A stretch of DNA of 64,000 nucleotides from Notospermus geniculatus (GCA_002633025.1 NMRB01001037.1:55181-119180); one strand, 5' to 3'; shown: positions 10,911 through 21,722, counted from the stretch's first letter. Notes: generated by a model from the sequence alone, not told the origin. Program-made: numbers and translations.

Positions 10911-11231
10911 AGGTCCGTTTACTAGTATACACAGCGCGACCGCGACAGCTACACCGACCGCGACAGCCGCATCAGATTGATCAATTGTAAAATAAATGGG
11001 AACGTTTATACACAACGCGACCGCGACCAAAATTTTGTTCGCGCGACATGCCGCAGAGATTGCCTCCAGAGCGAATTTCTTGAAAATGTTGCGCGACACA
11101 CGTTTTTGTAGTCTGAACTTTAATGCGTCCTGGCATATTTCTAGGCGAGCACACATTTTCGTTTTTAAACAGCGGCTGTCGCGGTCGGTGTCGCGGTCGC
11201 AGTCGTGGTCGCGCTGTGTATATACAGACCT
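10911..11231. mobile_element. MITE with AGGTC ends and 3-bp TTA duplication
   Basis: Ends AGGTCCGTTTACTAGTATAC and the inverted right end share an unusual GCGACCGCGAC-rich subterminal block. TTA occurs on both sides (10908-10910 and 11232-11234), fitting a PIF/Harbinger-type target. Confidence 0.7.
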
Positions 11232-11260
11232 TTATAAGGAGACGGCATAGTCTTAACTTT

Positions 11261-11634
11261 GACATGATGATAACTTTATAATGGCCGTCTGTGACCAGAT
11301 AATATGAACCCGTCCTGAAAATGAGGAAGAGTGTCGTCTTCGACGTGTTGATAATTTAGTCAATGGCCGTTTGTGACCACATGATATGAACCCCTGATGA
11401 AAANTTATGTCTCCCTGGGAATTATTTTGGGCGATTTTGGGCGAAATTTTCGCCCCACGTCGCCCACATCGCCCCCAAATGTGAGCCCTGGACATGATGA
11501 TAACTTTATAATGGCCGTCTGTGACCAGATAATATGAACCCGTCCTGAAAATGAGGAAGAGTGTCGTCTTCGACGTGTTGATAATTTAGTCAATGGCCGT
11601 CTGTGACCACATGATATGAACCCCTGATGAAAAT
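11261..11634. repeat. 143-bp duplication around an unresolved base
   Basis: 11261-11403 is repeated almost exactly at 11491-11634, and the first copy ends at n (11404). Each copy also contains two internal units based on AATGGCCGTCTGTGACCA. Either a true tandem repeat or, more likely, an assembly join that duplicated overlapping ends. Confidence 0.6.
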
Positions 11635-11838
11635 GCAAGAAGTCCTTTCAGAGTTTCTGATAACCGCAGACGAAGTAATGACATAATCAGTCAATACTTT
11701 GTTTATTTGAGTGAATTGAAAGTGACCAGGTAGGAGTATTGATCGCCAAATCGATCGACGTTTTGTCTTATCATGGTTTCACACAAAAGCTCTGTGTCCA
11801 ATGCATTTTGTTTGCTGTCGCATTTTAGCAGTGATCCT

Positions 11839-12038
11839 TTAAAGATAATGTATCATGACTTCGTTGTTTACATTTAATGTTTGTAAACAAGGATGTTTAC
11901 ACTATGTTATTTTGGACTTTTGGGACATGCCAACCCACCAAATTGAATACTTTCAGTATCAAAAGAATTTCTAGAGGGGCATACCACCAACAGATTACTC
12001 ACAAGACAAAGAAAAACTGGACATAAACAAACAAAATG
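11839..12038. mobile_element. Truncated TTAA-target MITE (family of 31092 and 53246)
   Basis: TTAAAGATAATGTATCATG at the left matches the full copies at 31092-31348 and 53246-53502; homology stops near 12038, where another repeat (GATGACATTGTAAATG) begins. Confidence 0.65.
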
Positions 12039-12116
12039 TAAACAAGATGACATTGTAAATGTTGTATGGTTCCCGATGTACACGAATGGTACCGTACACT
12101 GATAGAGATCAAGATA

Positions 12117-12520
12117 CAGTAAAATCACCTTTTATTGGTGGTCCTCAGAATTCCTGTAGGCCTTGGTTTTGAAGGTATTTGAGGTCCAGAATGGGGGGAT
12201 TATGTGGTTAAGTTTGATTAAATTGTGTGATCAGTGAAGCAGACACAAAACGGCTATGACAGATGTTGATTTCAAGACCAGCATTTTTCTTTGGTACTCT
12301 TATTATGCCTGGTATTCTTGTTTGTCACAATGTGCGCACTGTGATCACATTTCAATACCAACCACACTCCACCAACTTTCTTCACAGTTCAGCAGTTCCA
12401 AAGAAGTATCTTTGCTGACACATAATCGGCTGTTACCCACCCCCATTCTGGCCCTCAAATACCTTCAGAACCAGGGCCTACAGAAATTCTGAACACCACC
12501 AATAAAAGGTGATTTTACTG
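12117..12520. mobile_element. Mariner-like MITE, CAGTAAAATCACC ends, TA duplication
   Basis: CAGTAAAATCACCTTTTATT and its inverted copy bound 404 bp, with TA at 12115-12116 and 12521-12522. The inner arms (GTAGGCC, GAAGGTATTTGAGG, CAGAATGGGGG) also pair. It interrupts a GATAGAGATCAAGATA repeat that resumes on the far side. Confidence 0.8.
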
Positions 12521-12605
12521 TATATTGGTAGAGATCAGGATGCATTGGCAGATGATTGATGTGATGTAATGCGGTGCGGTACGATGCCATGCAATATGAT
12601 ATATG

Positions 12606-12688
12606 ACATGACATGGCATGGCATGGCATGGCATGGCATGGCATGGCATGGCATGGCATGGCATGGCATGGCATGGCATGGCATGGCA
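12606..12688. repeat. Pentanucleotide microsatellite (GGCAT)n
   Basis: About 15 near-perfect GGCAT units run directly into the 17-bp minisatellite that follows. The shared GGCATGA sequence suggests that one array arose from the other. Confidence 0.9.
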
Positions 12689-13038
12689 TGAGATATGACA
12701 TGGCATGAGATATGACATGGCATGAGATATGACATGGCATGAGATATGACATGGCATGAGATATGACATGGCATGAGATATGACATGGCATGAGATATGA
12801 CATGGCATGAGATATGACATGGCATGAGATATGACATGGCATGAGATATGACATGGCATGAGATATGACATGGCATGAGATATGACATGGCATGAGATAT
12901 GACATGGCATGAGATATGACATGGCATGAGATATGACATGGCATGAGATATGACATGGCATGAGATATGACATGGCATGAGATATGACATGGCATGAGAT
13001 ATGACATGGCATGAGATATGACATGGCATGAGATATGA
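12680..13038. repeat. 17-bp minisatellite GGCATGAGATATGACAT, about 21 units
   Basis: Essentially identical units run to an n at 13039. Because 17 is not a multiple of 3 and the unit lacks stops on minus, all three minus frames are open and encode the same cyclic peptide; this is not evidence of a gene. Copy number is likely to vary between individuals and the assembled length is doubtful. Confidence 0.95.
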
Positions 13039-13039
13039 N

Positions 13040-13303
13040 ACCGAGTGGATAGAGTGGTGGATTACAAATCAGAAGGTCGACGGTTCGAATCCCGTCTAAA
13101 TGACTACAATTTTTTTTCTTTGAGTAGTGTAAGAGGTATCCGGAGATGTTGACAGCTCTGTTGCCTGAATGCAAATAAAGTGGCGCCCTCCTGGCGTCGT
13201 GGGGTCTATCATGTTGTGAGCCTTCGTTTGAGGTGTTTGCAGGGCGTTTGCAATTCTCTTGCTCGTCTCATGGGGGCTTTTTGTTCGTTCACGTCAGCTT
13301 TAA
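13040..13303 (+). repeat. tRNA-derived SINE, family S1, copy 1
   Basis: The head has A-box-like GGATAGAGTGGTGG and B-box GACGGTTCGAATCCC, then a T-run, then a 170-bp tail (GGCGCCCTCCTGGC ... CGTTCACGTCAGCTTTAA). The tail recurs at 32353-32595 and 32700-32973. The 5' end abuts the n at 13039 and is probably incomplete. Confidence 0.75.
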
Positions 13304-13612
13304 TAAAATTGCCTTGTCTATCAATGGTTTGGGGTGGATTGTGAGGGCGTCGTTGATACATGTATTTGTAATGTAATGTAATATTATGAAAGAGAAGCTG
13401 ATATATACATGAAAAATATTTTCTATCTTTGACGACATTGACCTCTATAAATCATTGCTTTGAGGGTTTTGTTTTCTTGCCGGGGCTGATTACGGGATCT
13501 CCTGTCCTGAAGTAGGACACCACCAACACCTTTCGTTCCTTCTCTCGCGCCATACAGGGTCTGGGGAGGAAAGCTTTGCATGCCAATCCTAAACTATGTT
13601 ACAATGCCAAAG

Positions 13613-14000
13613 TTGGGTTTACACTATCAACAAATTCCCTGCAACACAGTTGATCAACAATTTAGCTGCAACAAAACCTCCTTCAACAAGGATAGTTTAC
13701 ACATGCAACAAAATCATGCATGATCAGCATGATTTGGTTGATCACGTGATTGTCACATGACTAGGTAGTCTACAGTACATTATCTGATTGGCTGATCCAG
13801 TATCTTGTGTTGAAGGTCACCTGCAACATGCAACAAAATAGCTCGAGAAAGCTATTTACTATCAACAGTGTTGCAGGTCCTGGCGTGTTGATCAACAGTG
13901 TTGAAGGACCAGTTTACACGGTGAAAAATTGTTGAGAGAGTATCATATTTCACGTTGATCAACAGTGTTGCAGGGAATTTGTTGATAGTGTAAACGGGCC
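13613..14000. mobile_element. MITE with GTTTACACTATCAACAAATT ends
   Basis: About 45-bp inverted ends (GTTTACACTATCAACAAATT, CCCTGCAACAC, GTTGATCAAC). The internal sequence repeats GTTGATCAACAGTGTTG motifs. A distant relative with GTTTACAC ends and TTGCAAC repeats lies at 28421-28662. Confidence 0.75.
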
Positions 14001-14236
14001 TATGAAAAGTAGGCCCTACTGACGATCGAATCCAGTGTAACGCGTCACGGATTCTCATTTCTCAATGTTTCCCCTCTTTGATTGGGAAACCAAAGAGAAG
14101 GCAAGCACAAAAATCGACACAATATGATGATATAAATAAAGTCAATTTCCAGAAATTTGCGAATTTTCAACCCCAACCGGGGTCTTCTTCAGGGCCCGGT
14201 TGTTCAAAGCACCGATAAATTTAACCACTGATAAAA

Positions 14237-14480
14237 GTTATCCCCCGATAAAACTGCATTATCCTATGATAGCTAACCCTCTGATAAAAATGAGTTGTTC
14301 AGAGTAATTTTTAGCCTCTGATAGTTATCAGAGGATTATCTGATAGTTATCAATAAAAGTTATCCCCCGATAAAACTGCACTATCCTATGATAGCTAACC
14401 CTCTGATAAAAATGAGTTGTTCAGAGTAATTTTTAGCCTCTGATAATTATCAGAGGATTATCTGATAGTTATCAGAGGAT
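14237..14480. repeat. Two 122-bp subterminal repeats of the Harbinger element
   Basis: The unit containing GTTATCCCCCGATAAAACTG, GATAGCTAACCCTCTGATAA and GTTATCAGAGGATTATC is present twice with few changes. The opposite end (19040-19220) has the same kinds of TTATC and GATAA motifs. Probably binding sites of the element's Myb-like protein or transposase (inference). Confidence 0.75.
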
Positions 14481-14561
14481 TACAGCGGGTTGTCCCAGAA
14501 TGCACTTGAGGAGGCCACTGGCCTGGGTCTATCAACAACAACAACAACAACAATTGTTTCA

Positions 14562-16548
14562 ATGGCTGACATGGATTCGTCGTCTGCTAGCAAAGCTAGC
14601 CCATCTCCTGCTCTTCAGAAAGTTTCTGAAGGGAAAAGAAAGCGAAGTGCCAATTTTACAGCCAATGAAATAGGCCTAGCTGTCCTCATAGAGGAGACAG
14701 AGCCACACGTATCGATATTGTCAAGCAAGCTGACTAACACTATCACCAACACAAAAAAAAATCTTGTTTGGGAAAAAGTGGCAAAGTGTGTGAACAGTGG
14801 GTGTGTGCATTCGCACTCCAAAGGATTGCAAGGAGAAATGGCAAAATATGCAGAAGTCGGTGAAATCAAAGGTTTCAAAGGAAAAGAATGAAATAATCAA
14901 GACTGGAGGCGGACCAGGGCCTTCCCAGCTTGATCCTGTGTCACAGAAGATCTTATATGGCACAAGTCCCTCCTGGACTGGAATTTCTGGAGGATTAGAG
15001 TCATCAGCCCCCAATCCCATGAAAGGAACCTCTGCAACAACTCTCCTTGATGAATTGGGCAGGGGAGGAGGTTGTTTTGTCTTTCCAAAGACAGGTAGGC
15101 CTAGGCCTACCCTAGGCTAGGCTAGGCCTAGGCCTACCCTAGGCTAGGCTAGGCCTAGGCTAGGGGGGCCTAGGCCTAGGCCTATCACAGTTAGGCCCTA
15201 GCAGGCCTAGATTTTGTAGCCTACCGGTAGGCCAAGTACCGGTACCGGTAATTCTCTTTCTAGGACTAGGCCTAGGCCCTAATTTCTGACATGTCTGATG
15301 CCATGTTATGGCTCGAGGCTAGGCGTGGGGGGTGGTAGGCCTAGGCCTAATCATGCCCCTCAAAATCAAAACAATATGTTACCGGTAGCCTAGGCCTACC
15401 GGTAGGCCTACCAGTAGCTGAATGTCAAGTGCAATTGTTGTAGGCCTAGGGTGTACGGTACACTGAAATATCTATAAATTTGCAGTGAAATGTCTGCTGT
15501 AAATTTACCATGCACCTAGGCCTAGGCCTAGGCCTATTAGCCAAATAAAATGCTGAATGAAAAACTGAAGTCCCACCAAAGTATCATCCAGAGGAGCAGA
15601 AGCGTTCCTATTGATTGACGTGATAAATCCTGATCACATAAGAAATCATAAATGAAGCAATATCCCATCATGTCCATCACTGTCCATCCAATGCATGGAG
15701 CACTGGCACTGTGACCTCTGTCATCCATGATAGACCTGACTGAATTAACTGCCTTGACGCAATGCCTTGACGTCTTGCAACAACTTGCTACAATGTAGCA
15801 AGTTGTGTTGTTGTGATAGTGCTGACTGTGAAAATACAGTGAGTACCGTACTTAGTTAACTGGTTCTGACCCAATTTTGGTGGAAGGTCATATATACAGA
15901 TCAAAAGGAAAGCAAAAGAGGAAAACTACCTAGAATTTTAATGCCTGGGCTGTGATACATAGATCAGTCAATAAATCTGATCATAAAATGTTGGCACCCT
16001 TGTTCGCATTTTAGGCCTACAGCTTTGGGGTTTTTATTTCCATAAAATTACTGATAGGGGCATACATATAATATAGGCCTACATTTTTGCAAAAGCTTGG
16101 GTCACAGAAGTCTATAATTCAATGCTTTCCTCTGAGGGCCCTTGTATTAATTTCAGAGGACACCCAGATTGAAGATACCCAGGTTGAAGATACCTTCGAC
16201 ATTGATGAATTCCATAAGCTGACAGAAGAAGCATCAGCAGGCTTTCTCTCAGATAACTCCAGTCATGCCAGTGAGATTGACAGTGTCAGGGAAATGGCGA
16301 TTGCCATTGAGCGGGTTCCAAAGAAGAAGAAGAAGACGACGAAGAATGCACCGGCTAGGCCTACATGTTCCCTAGCAACCACCTCAACAGCTGCACAGCC
16401 AGTGAAGGGAGTAGAAGTAGTCAAAACCTGCCGTTGCATTTGCCCTATTCAGCACCAGCTATTTGAAAATGAACTGAAGAATGCCGCATTGTTGAACGCT
16501 AAGTTGAAATTAGATATCAAAAAACTTGAGAAAGAACTGGAGCAATAA
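14562..16548 (+). pseudogene. Harbinger Myb/SANT-like DNA-binding gene, two exons, frameshifted
   Basis: Exon 1 runs from ATG at 14562 (an upstream in-frame ATG lies at 14490) to a donor at 15094/15095. It encodes a Ser-rich start, then KRKRSANFTANEIGLAVLIEE and, after a gap, VWEKVAKCVN: the pattern of a Myb/SANT-like domain. One extra base near 14797 shifts the frame; homology resumes as VCIRTPKDCKEKWQNMQKSV, including the third conserved Trp. Exon 2 starts at 16157 after TTTCAG; splicing gives codon GAG across the junction and the frame continues to TAA at 16548. Exon 2 has an acidic stretch, a basic KKKKKTTK block and a C-terminal coiled coil (LKLDIKKLEKELEQ). In this superfamily such proteins help bring the transposase to the nucleus and ends. 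The intron (15095-16156) is full of TAGGCCTA repeats. Confidence 0.8.
15095..15540. repeat. TAGGCCTA-rich low-complexity tract in the Myb-like gene intron
   Basis: Dense, irregular runs of TAGGCC, CTAGGC and CCGGTA motifs, largely self-complementary. No reading frame is implied. The same octamer is scattered singly through the whole window and clusters again at 22165-22250. Confidence 0.8.
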
Positions 16549-16579
16549 AAAAGTACTTTTTATTCACACATAAGAACGA

Positions 16580-17527
16580 CAGTCTTTGACAAAAGTTTAT
16601 CTCCACCTGATTATGGCAAGCCAAACGTTACAATATTAAATATTACAAAATATATTTGTTCCAAAAATATATTCATTCATGAATGATATTCATGAATGAA
16701 TGAAAAACATTCATTAAAACATTTTTTTTCATATGAACAAATTATTTGTTCATGAAAAAAATACTTGTTCATGAAAAAATATTTATTCATGAACAAAATA
16801 TTTGTTCATGAACAAATTATTTATTCATGAAAAAATATTTTTTTCATGAATAAATAATTTTTTCATGAACAAATTTTTTTTCATGAATATTTTTCATTCA
16901 TGAATGAATATATTACCATTCATGAATGAATATTTACATGTACCATTTATAAATAAAAATATTTTTGGAACAAAAATATTGTGTAATAATGAATATTGCA
17001 ACGTTTGGCTTGCCATACAAGATACCTTAAATATTTCAAATAGTAATGAGCCAATTTTAACACGGTTTGTCCCACTATGTATATCTAGCCGGTCATATTT
17101 CTGCATCAAAATTTTAAATATTGACAATATCACAATTATCGAAATAAATGTAATAGCTCTCCAGAAAAAAAGTAAAAAATCAACATTTTAATTGTAAATT
17201 TTTTGTGAATTTTGTTGCAGCTTGATAGATTGGAATCTGCTGAAAGACTGCAATTTGTGTCATCAAAATATAGTTAATCAAAACTGCAACAAAGTCAAAA
17301 GTCACAAAAAAATTACATGATCAAAAAATTGGCTTTTGGTGTTTTTTTTGCGGTAGCTATTAGGCCTACATAATTATGATATTCCCAAATATCCAAAATT
17401 TTGATACAGAAGTTTGACCAACAGGGTATACATGTACTTTCGTGTGGAACAAACCGTGTTAAAATTTGCCCAGCAGTATTGGAAATATTCAAGGTATCAG
17501 GTGGATATAAACTTTTGTCAAAGACTG
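16580..17527. mobile_element. Mariner-like MITE (CAGTC ends), copy 1, interrupted
   Basis: Left end CAGTCTTTGACAAAAGTTTATC and inverted right end; TA follows the right end (17528-17529), while the left flank reads GA, probably mutated. Inner arms (ACACGGTTTGT, GGTCATATTTCTGCATCAAA) match the copies at 22519-23426 and 33701-34834. It is split near its left end by the insert at 16612-17017 and itself lies inside the Harbinger element. Confidence 0.8.
16612..17017. mobile_element. Nested MITE, TATGGCAAGCCAAACGTT ends, TTCATGAA array core
   Basis: Inverted ends TATGGCAAGCCAAACGTT bound 406 bp. The centre (about 16670-16935) is almost pure A+T with more than a dozen copies of palindromic TTCATGAA or its AACAAAT-linked variants. 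It sits within the CAGTC MITE, which sits within the Harbinger element: three levels of nesting. Confidence 0.8.
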
Positions 17528-17782
17528 TACCTACATGTAGTACTAAGTAGAGGGAGCTCCCCTTTTGTCACTCGGATGCGAGATTGGTTGGTATTTTGGT
17601 ATTTTCACTTTTGGAAGTACATGTACATTGTTAAAGTTTTCCCCAAGAGGGATTACCACAAAAGGATACATGAATTTGTTCAATTAATAAAAAAGTGTTA
17701 AGTGTGTTAAACTTCTATCCATGAATGTAGGTATCTGTAGTGTCATGAGTGTAGTTTGACAGAATTCGTCATGGGGACCATC

Positions 17783-19018
17783 TCAACCAAAGAAGGTATT
17801 AGTGACGCGCCTTCTCACAGCCCGGCCATCCTCGTGACCTCTGTATATGTAAGGATCATGGGGTTCGCGACGTGGTCTTCCCAGAAGTGGCTCTCTTCTA
17901 TCTATCGCAATATTATGGAGCACGGCGCAGGCAGTTATGATTTTGCACACACGCTCTGGTCACATCCTGATTTCTCCATGGAGACAGTGAAATCGTCGTT
18001 TAAGTACACCAAAACAACGTTCAATTGCATTCCTCGTTTTCTTGTGGGCTTTGTTGTACCGCCTCTCTGCTGCTGTCACTGGACGTAGGTAGGGTGTAAG
18101 AAGGAACGGCTTGCAGGGATATCCTGAATCACCCAGTAAGAAGCCCTCATGCAGACCTCGGTAGTTTTGGGCCAAGTAGTTGCAGATTTGGCTCTCTTTG
18201 AAAATATGAGAGTCGTGGGTTGCCCCAGGCCATCTTGCGACTACATTTATCAATTTCCCTGAAAAAAGATGGCTTATGTGACCACAAAAAATACAACCTG
18301 GCCAAACAATATTCGGTGGGTGATATTGGAATGGACACTCCAAAATTTAACCAAAAAAACAGTATTTCGTGTGATTGCAATAAATGAAAATTCTTTCAAT
18401 AAGGTATATCATGTTGAACCCACCCTTGTGGTCACAGATTCCCTGGGTATTGATGCTGTGATACTGCCGTCTGCACACAAAGGCTGACTCATAGGTGGGT
18501 CTCTCCTGGCCATCTTCATTGAGTTCTTGGTACCAGGCCGGTGTGCTTGGTCCTTGGATTCTAACATGGGTACCATCTACGCATCCTGTCACATTGGGGA
18601 ATCCGCAGACGTCATAGAAACCAGCATGGATTTCCTGCCTCTGCTCCTCGGTTTCAGGCCACTTTATGAACTCATCTTTGAGGCCGGACAAGGCATTGGA
18701 AACATTGACTATAATTCGACTTGCTGTCCCCTTGTCCAACCCGAGCAAATCGCCACATATCTGAATAAATGCCCCTGAGGCATAGAACCTGAGGGCTAGC
18801 ATCACCTGCTGCTCAGGGGACAATGAGTGGCTCCTTTGAGTTGGTCTCTGTAATTCATCCCTAATTAAGTCTGTGATGTACAGGATACTGTCTCTGCTGA
18901 ACCTATACCTCTGTCTGAGTCCATTGTCACTCAGATTATCCAAATCATTCACTCTGGTTTTGTATATTCTTGGATTTCTGTTCAAATTCGGACAAATCAA
19001 CATCCTGTGTGCAGCCAT
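17783..19018 (-). pseudogene. PIF/Harbinger DDE transposase, two exons, one premature stop
   Basis: Exon 1 (19018 to 18424) begins [12 protein letters not shown]; exon 2 (18258 to 17783) follows a 165-bp intron with donor GGGTGGGT-type GT at 18423 and acceptor TTTTTTCAG. The junction restores DHKGKLINVVARWPG without changing frame. It has an N-terminal helix-turn-helix-like region ([21 protein letters not shown], residues about 58-78) and catalytic blocks VDGTH (D148), GATHDSHIF (D214), LLGDSGYP (D242) and RNAIERCFGVLKRRF (E278). TGA at 17960-17962 (residue 298, after HGEIRM) interrupts; the same frame continues PERVCKIITACAVLHNIA, the usual C-terminal block, to TGA at 17783. Full length through the stop is 356 codons, close to the HARBI1 size of about 350. 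The enzyme cuts and pastes the element in the nucleus. One C-to-T change in an Arg codon would explain the stop. Confidence 0.9.
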
Positions 19019-19236
19019 TTTGTTTTTTTGGTATCCAAGGATAACTTTATCAGTGGTTTAACTATGCTTTAACCGACCCCCCAAGGGTAGGTTAAAGTTA
19101 ACAGGAGGTTATCGGCAGATAAAAGTTATCAGAGCTTTGGACAACCCATCTTTATCGGCGGACTGTGCTAACCATGGTTTAACTGCGAATTTATCCGCAG
19201 ATAGGACTTATCGGTGCTTTGAACAACCGGGCCCAG

Positions 19237-19683
19237 GCTGGAACTTTACAATCTGAAACTCTCTCTTTGCTTGGGAAACGCTTTGAAACGAGATACATGT
19301 AGACATCAGTAGATTTGCCTGTGTTCTGCTATTGAAAAACAAACGGTCTGCTGTCTATTGTATGGAACACTGAGAAATGGGGAACACCAGAAAACGTTAC
19401 ACCGCCTCCTGTCTCACTAGACTATTGCCTACCATAATGAATCTGAACTGAGTGACCCTTGGAGGAATGCTTGAAGTACCTCATGACCAAAGCATGGTCC
19501 AAGGCAATCCAAAATATCTGTACTTACCATTGGTTTATTTCTTTGTACATGTACCTATTGATTTCGGTTCGATTTCTTGAAAATCAATCCGTGTAACATA
19601 ACCAGCGTCAACTGTAGGCTACCTAGATGAGTAGTCAAGGCCTACATGAGTAGTCAATGCCCTCATTACTGGCCAGTAGAATG
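19237..19683. other. No gene seen downstream of the Harbinger element
   Basis: No coding frame or recognised repeat. The sequence joining the two Harbinger flanks (CTTCTTCAG plus GCTGGAAC) represents the pre-insertion site. Confidence 0.35.
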
Positions 19684-20015
19684 AGGAGGGCGCTGTACTA
19701 GCACCACACGGCGTCGCTGCGAGCGTTGTGACCAAAATGTCGTTTTTCTAACGTTATCTCCATTTATTTCTGGCATGGAAATAACCCGTTTGTTTTGGTC
19801 ACCCGACAGTAAAACTTACATCATCGTGTAGCACATGAAATTTTCTTTTAATCTCATTACGTTTTTTCTTAAAGTAAGAGATACGATGGCGATAATAGCA
19901 ACGTTTTTGTGTCATTATTATTTTCTGAAGAAAAATGTACAGGTTATTTTCTCATGACGCAACGTCAACACCTAAAATGACGTCGCTCAGGTCACATCGC
20001 TCGCAGCGCCGACCT
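19684..20015. mobile_element. Uninterrupted copy of a repeat also at 29385-30322
   Basis: GAGGGCGC ... GTGACCAAAATGTCG at the left and GTCACATCGCTCGCAGCGCC at the right; the inner ends pair (CGCTGCGAGCG). The second copy is split by an insertion at 29567-30155, so this copy serves as the empty-site reference. Confidence 0.7.
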
Positions 20016-20758
20016 GCCGGGATTATGAAAATGTTGCCCGAAATGTCGGGTGACATACCGAATGTCCCCCCGCTGGGACGATATGTCCCCCGAGGCTTTA
20101 CTTGAGGTACGATATAAAAAATTTGCGCCATCTCCTTTTAACTTTAGCGAGGTTGCGCGCCTTTCCGACTCCGACTTCAACTATGAGAAAGACAAGCACA
20201 GTCAGTCATCCACACATGGGCCTCAAGTCAACAAGAGGAAAACATTTTGTCTCACATAAATCATGTAAAAGTCTGATTTATTTCCATTTGGCCCAACTGA
20301 TGGCATAGATTCAATAGGGAACTGTTAGAGGGTGAAGTCCGAGAGCCACCAGCGAGTTTTAAAGACCGTGAGAACATTAGAACGCCTATTCTTGGCTAGA
20401 CAGAAATTGATGCCACGAGGAGTGCCCATCATTCCCAACCTCACACGCTGCTATCCGTGTGAAAAAGCCCGCCACACACGAGTTCAATATTGTCTCAGCA
20501 TCCTGTCACCGCACATCGCTCGTCAGCCGCTGCACACGATTGCAAATTTGTCTCCTGTAGATACGGCGTGACGTAATTCCATCATGTTTGATCTGCGTTG
20601 GATGCAAAAATCTATCTCCGCCTCTGCCTCCGACCACCGCACCCGATGCTCGCTTCAACTCTGGATAATTTATTTTATGCACTGTACATTTAGTTTGCTA
20701 TCAATAAATCCTCAAGCACACGTCGATGACATTTGCACGTAGGAGCAAAAATCTCCAT
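20016..20758. other. No gene seen
   Basis: Short frames only. A CGxTCxxCC-rich start gives way to ordinary sequence. No repeat shared with the rest of the window was noticed. Confidence 0.3.
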
Positions 20759-20963
20759 ATAGAGGCCTTGCAATGACGTCATCCTGGCGGCCATGCTGAG
20801 GGGCAAGTGGGCAGGGGTGTGAGCTGACCGTGACGTGGCCTGCGTGACGTGCGCGACGCCAGTGTTTGACGTGACATCATTGGGACATTTTGCTGCGCCT
20901 CTGCAGTATGTGTCCCCCGCCCCAGCATGGCGGCGTGTGACGTCATTTGCAAGGCCTCTATAG
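20759..20963. mobile_element. MITE, TATAGAGGCCTTGCAA ends
   Basis: TATAGAGGCCTTGCAATGACGTCA at the left is matched by the inverted right end (TGACGTCATTTGCAAGGCC). The centre holds several CGTGACGT motifs. Confidence 0.7.
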
Positions 20964-21365
20964 TAGGAGGCAAAATTCCACTCGTGTGTAGCCCGCTCAA
21001 GTGTGTGCCAGTGCAGTGTGTGGATGTCTAACCCGTGCCCCTTATGTAGGCGTAATTGAAAAAAATAAAATGCATACTGATCTGGCCTATCTCGTTCGCA
21101 CTGTCACAAAGGTCTATGAGCGTTATCCATCCATAACATCATAAAAATGTCCCATTTATAGACGAGAAACAAACTCAGTGAAACGTCACAACACACGGGG
21201 AATGTTTGTCTGGCATCCGGGTACTTGAGCACGCTGCTCCGAGTGACGACGTCATGCATTGCTGTGCTTCTGTTACAGCCTAGAGTAAGTACGGAGCATT
21301 ATCACGTCTTTGCGTCATGACGTTGCTTTCAGCACAGTTGGAGAAGGCTGTGTTCAGTGTGGCTA

Positions 21366-21520
21366 AAGAGGAACTTCACGTGACGTCATCATTGACGTCA
21401 TAATTCGCACGTCAGCCATGTTGGACGTCATTTGAAGCTACGAATGCGTTGGACGTGACGTCCAACATGGCGGCATCTCGTCGCGGCAGTGACGTCACAA
21501 TCGTCAGTGAAGAACCTCTA
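21366..21520. mobile_element. MITE with GAGGNNNTTCAC ends and many TGACGTCA sites
   Basis: Inverted GAGGAACTTCACGTGACG and GAGGTTCTTCACTGACG ends. TGACGTCA or one-off variants occur about five times, together with two inverted CCAACATGGC blocks. It lies 200 bp upstream of the SWIM gene start and could supply CRE/ATF-type sites (inference). Confidence 0.6.
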
Positions 21521-21722
21521 TAGATCGTTTTCACGACGTGCCGCCATCTTGGTTACCATGTGAATTTCGCGCATGCGCATCAGCTGGTGGGCAAACCCGG
21601 AAAGCATGAGAAGTGAACAGCGCGCGAAATTCGAATCGGTCGTCTGACGTGTGCGTTGAATTTTTGATTGCAGTGTCATTATTTTTCATCGTACATGTAT
21701 TTCGTAAGTTCCATGATCAACA

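Larger units (their letters stand above)
14193..19233. mobile_element. Complete PIF/Harbinger transposon, 5,041 bp
   Basis: Left end GGCCCGGTTGTTCAAAGC... continues into CACCGATAA, and the right end is its inverted copy. CAG occurs directly outside both ends (14190-14192 and 19234-19236), the 3-bp duplication usual for the superfamily. Inside are a Myb/SANT-like gene on plus and a Harbinger DDE transposase on minus, converging as in other Harbinger elements. GATAAAAGTTATC-type motifs cluster near both ends and could be binding sites. Other transposons have inserted between the two genes. Both genes carry lesions, so this copy is probably dead although structurally complete. Confidence 0.9.

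Noticed and set aside
10908-11265. Frames of 82-94 codons on both strands
   Set aside because: They lie inside the AGGTC-ended MITE, and their GC-rich repeat words explain the lack of stops.
11253-11638. Two near-identical small frames
   Set aside because: They are the two copies of the 143-bp duplication around an n, not paralogous genes.
12606-13038. CRISPR-like array
   Set aside because: Units are contiguous with no unique spacers, and the context is animal DNA.
12465-13174. Three overlapping minus-strand frames of 164-219 codons with repeating peptide
   Set aside because: They are the 17-bp minisatellite read in its three frames; the peptide is the same in each and has no start or splice context.
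14490-14561. Start codon of the Myb-like gene at 14490
   Set aside because: The extra 24 residues include an ACAACA-encoded Thr run and lie beside the subterminal repeats; the ATG at 14562 starts directly before the Ser-rich and basic region. The upstream start remains possible.
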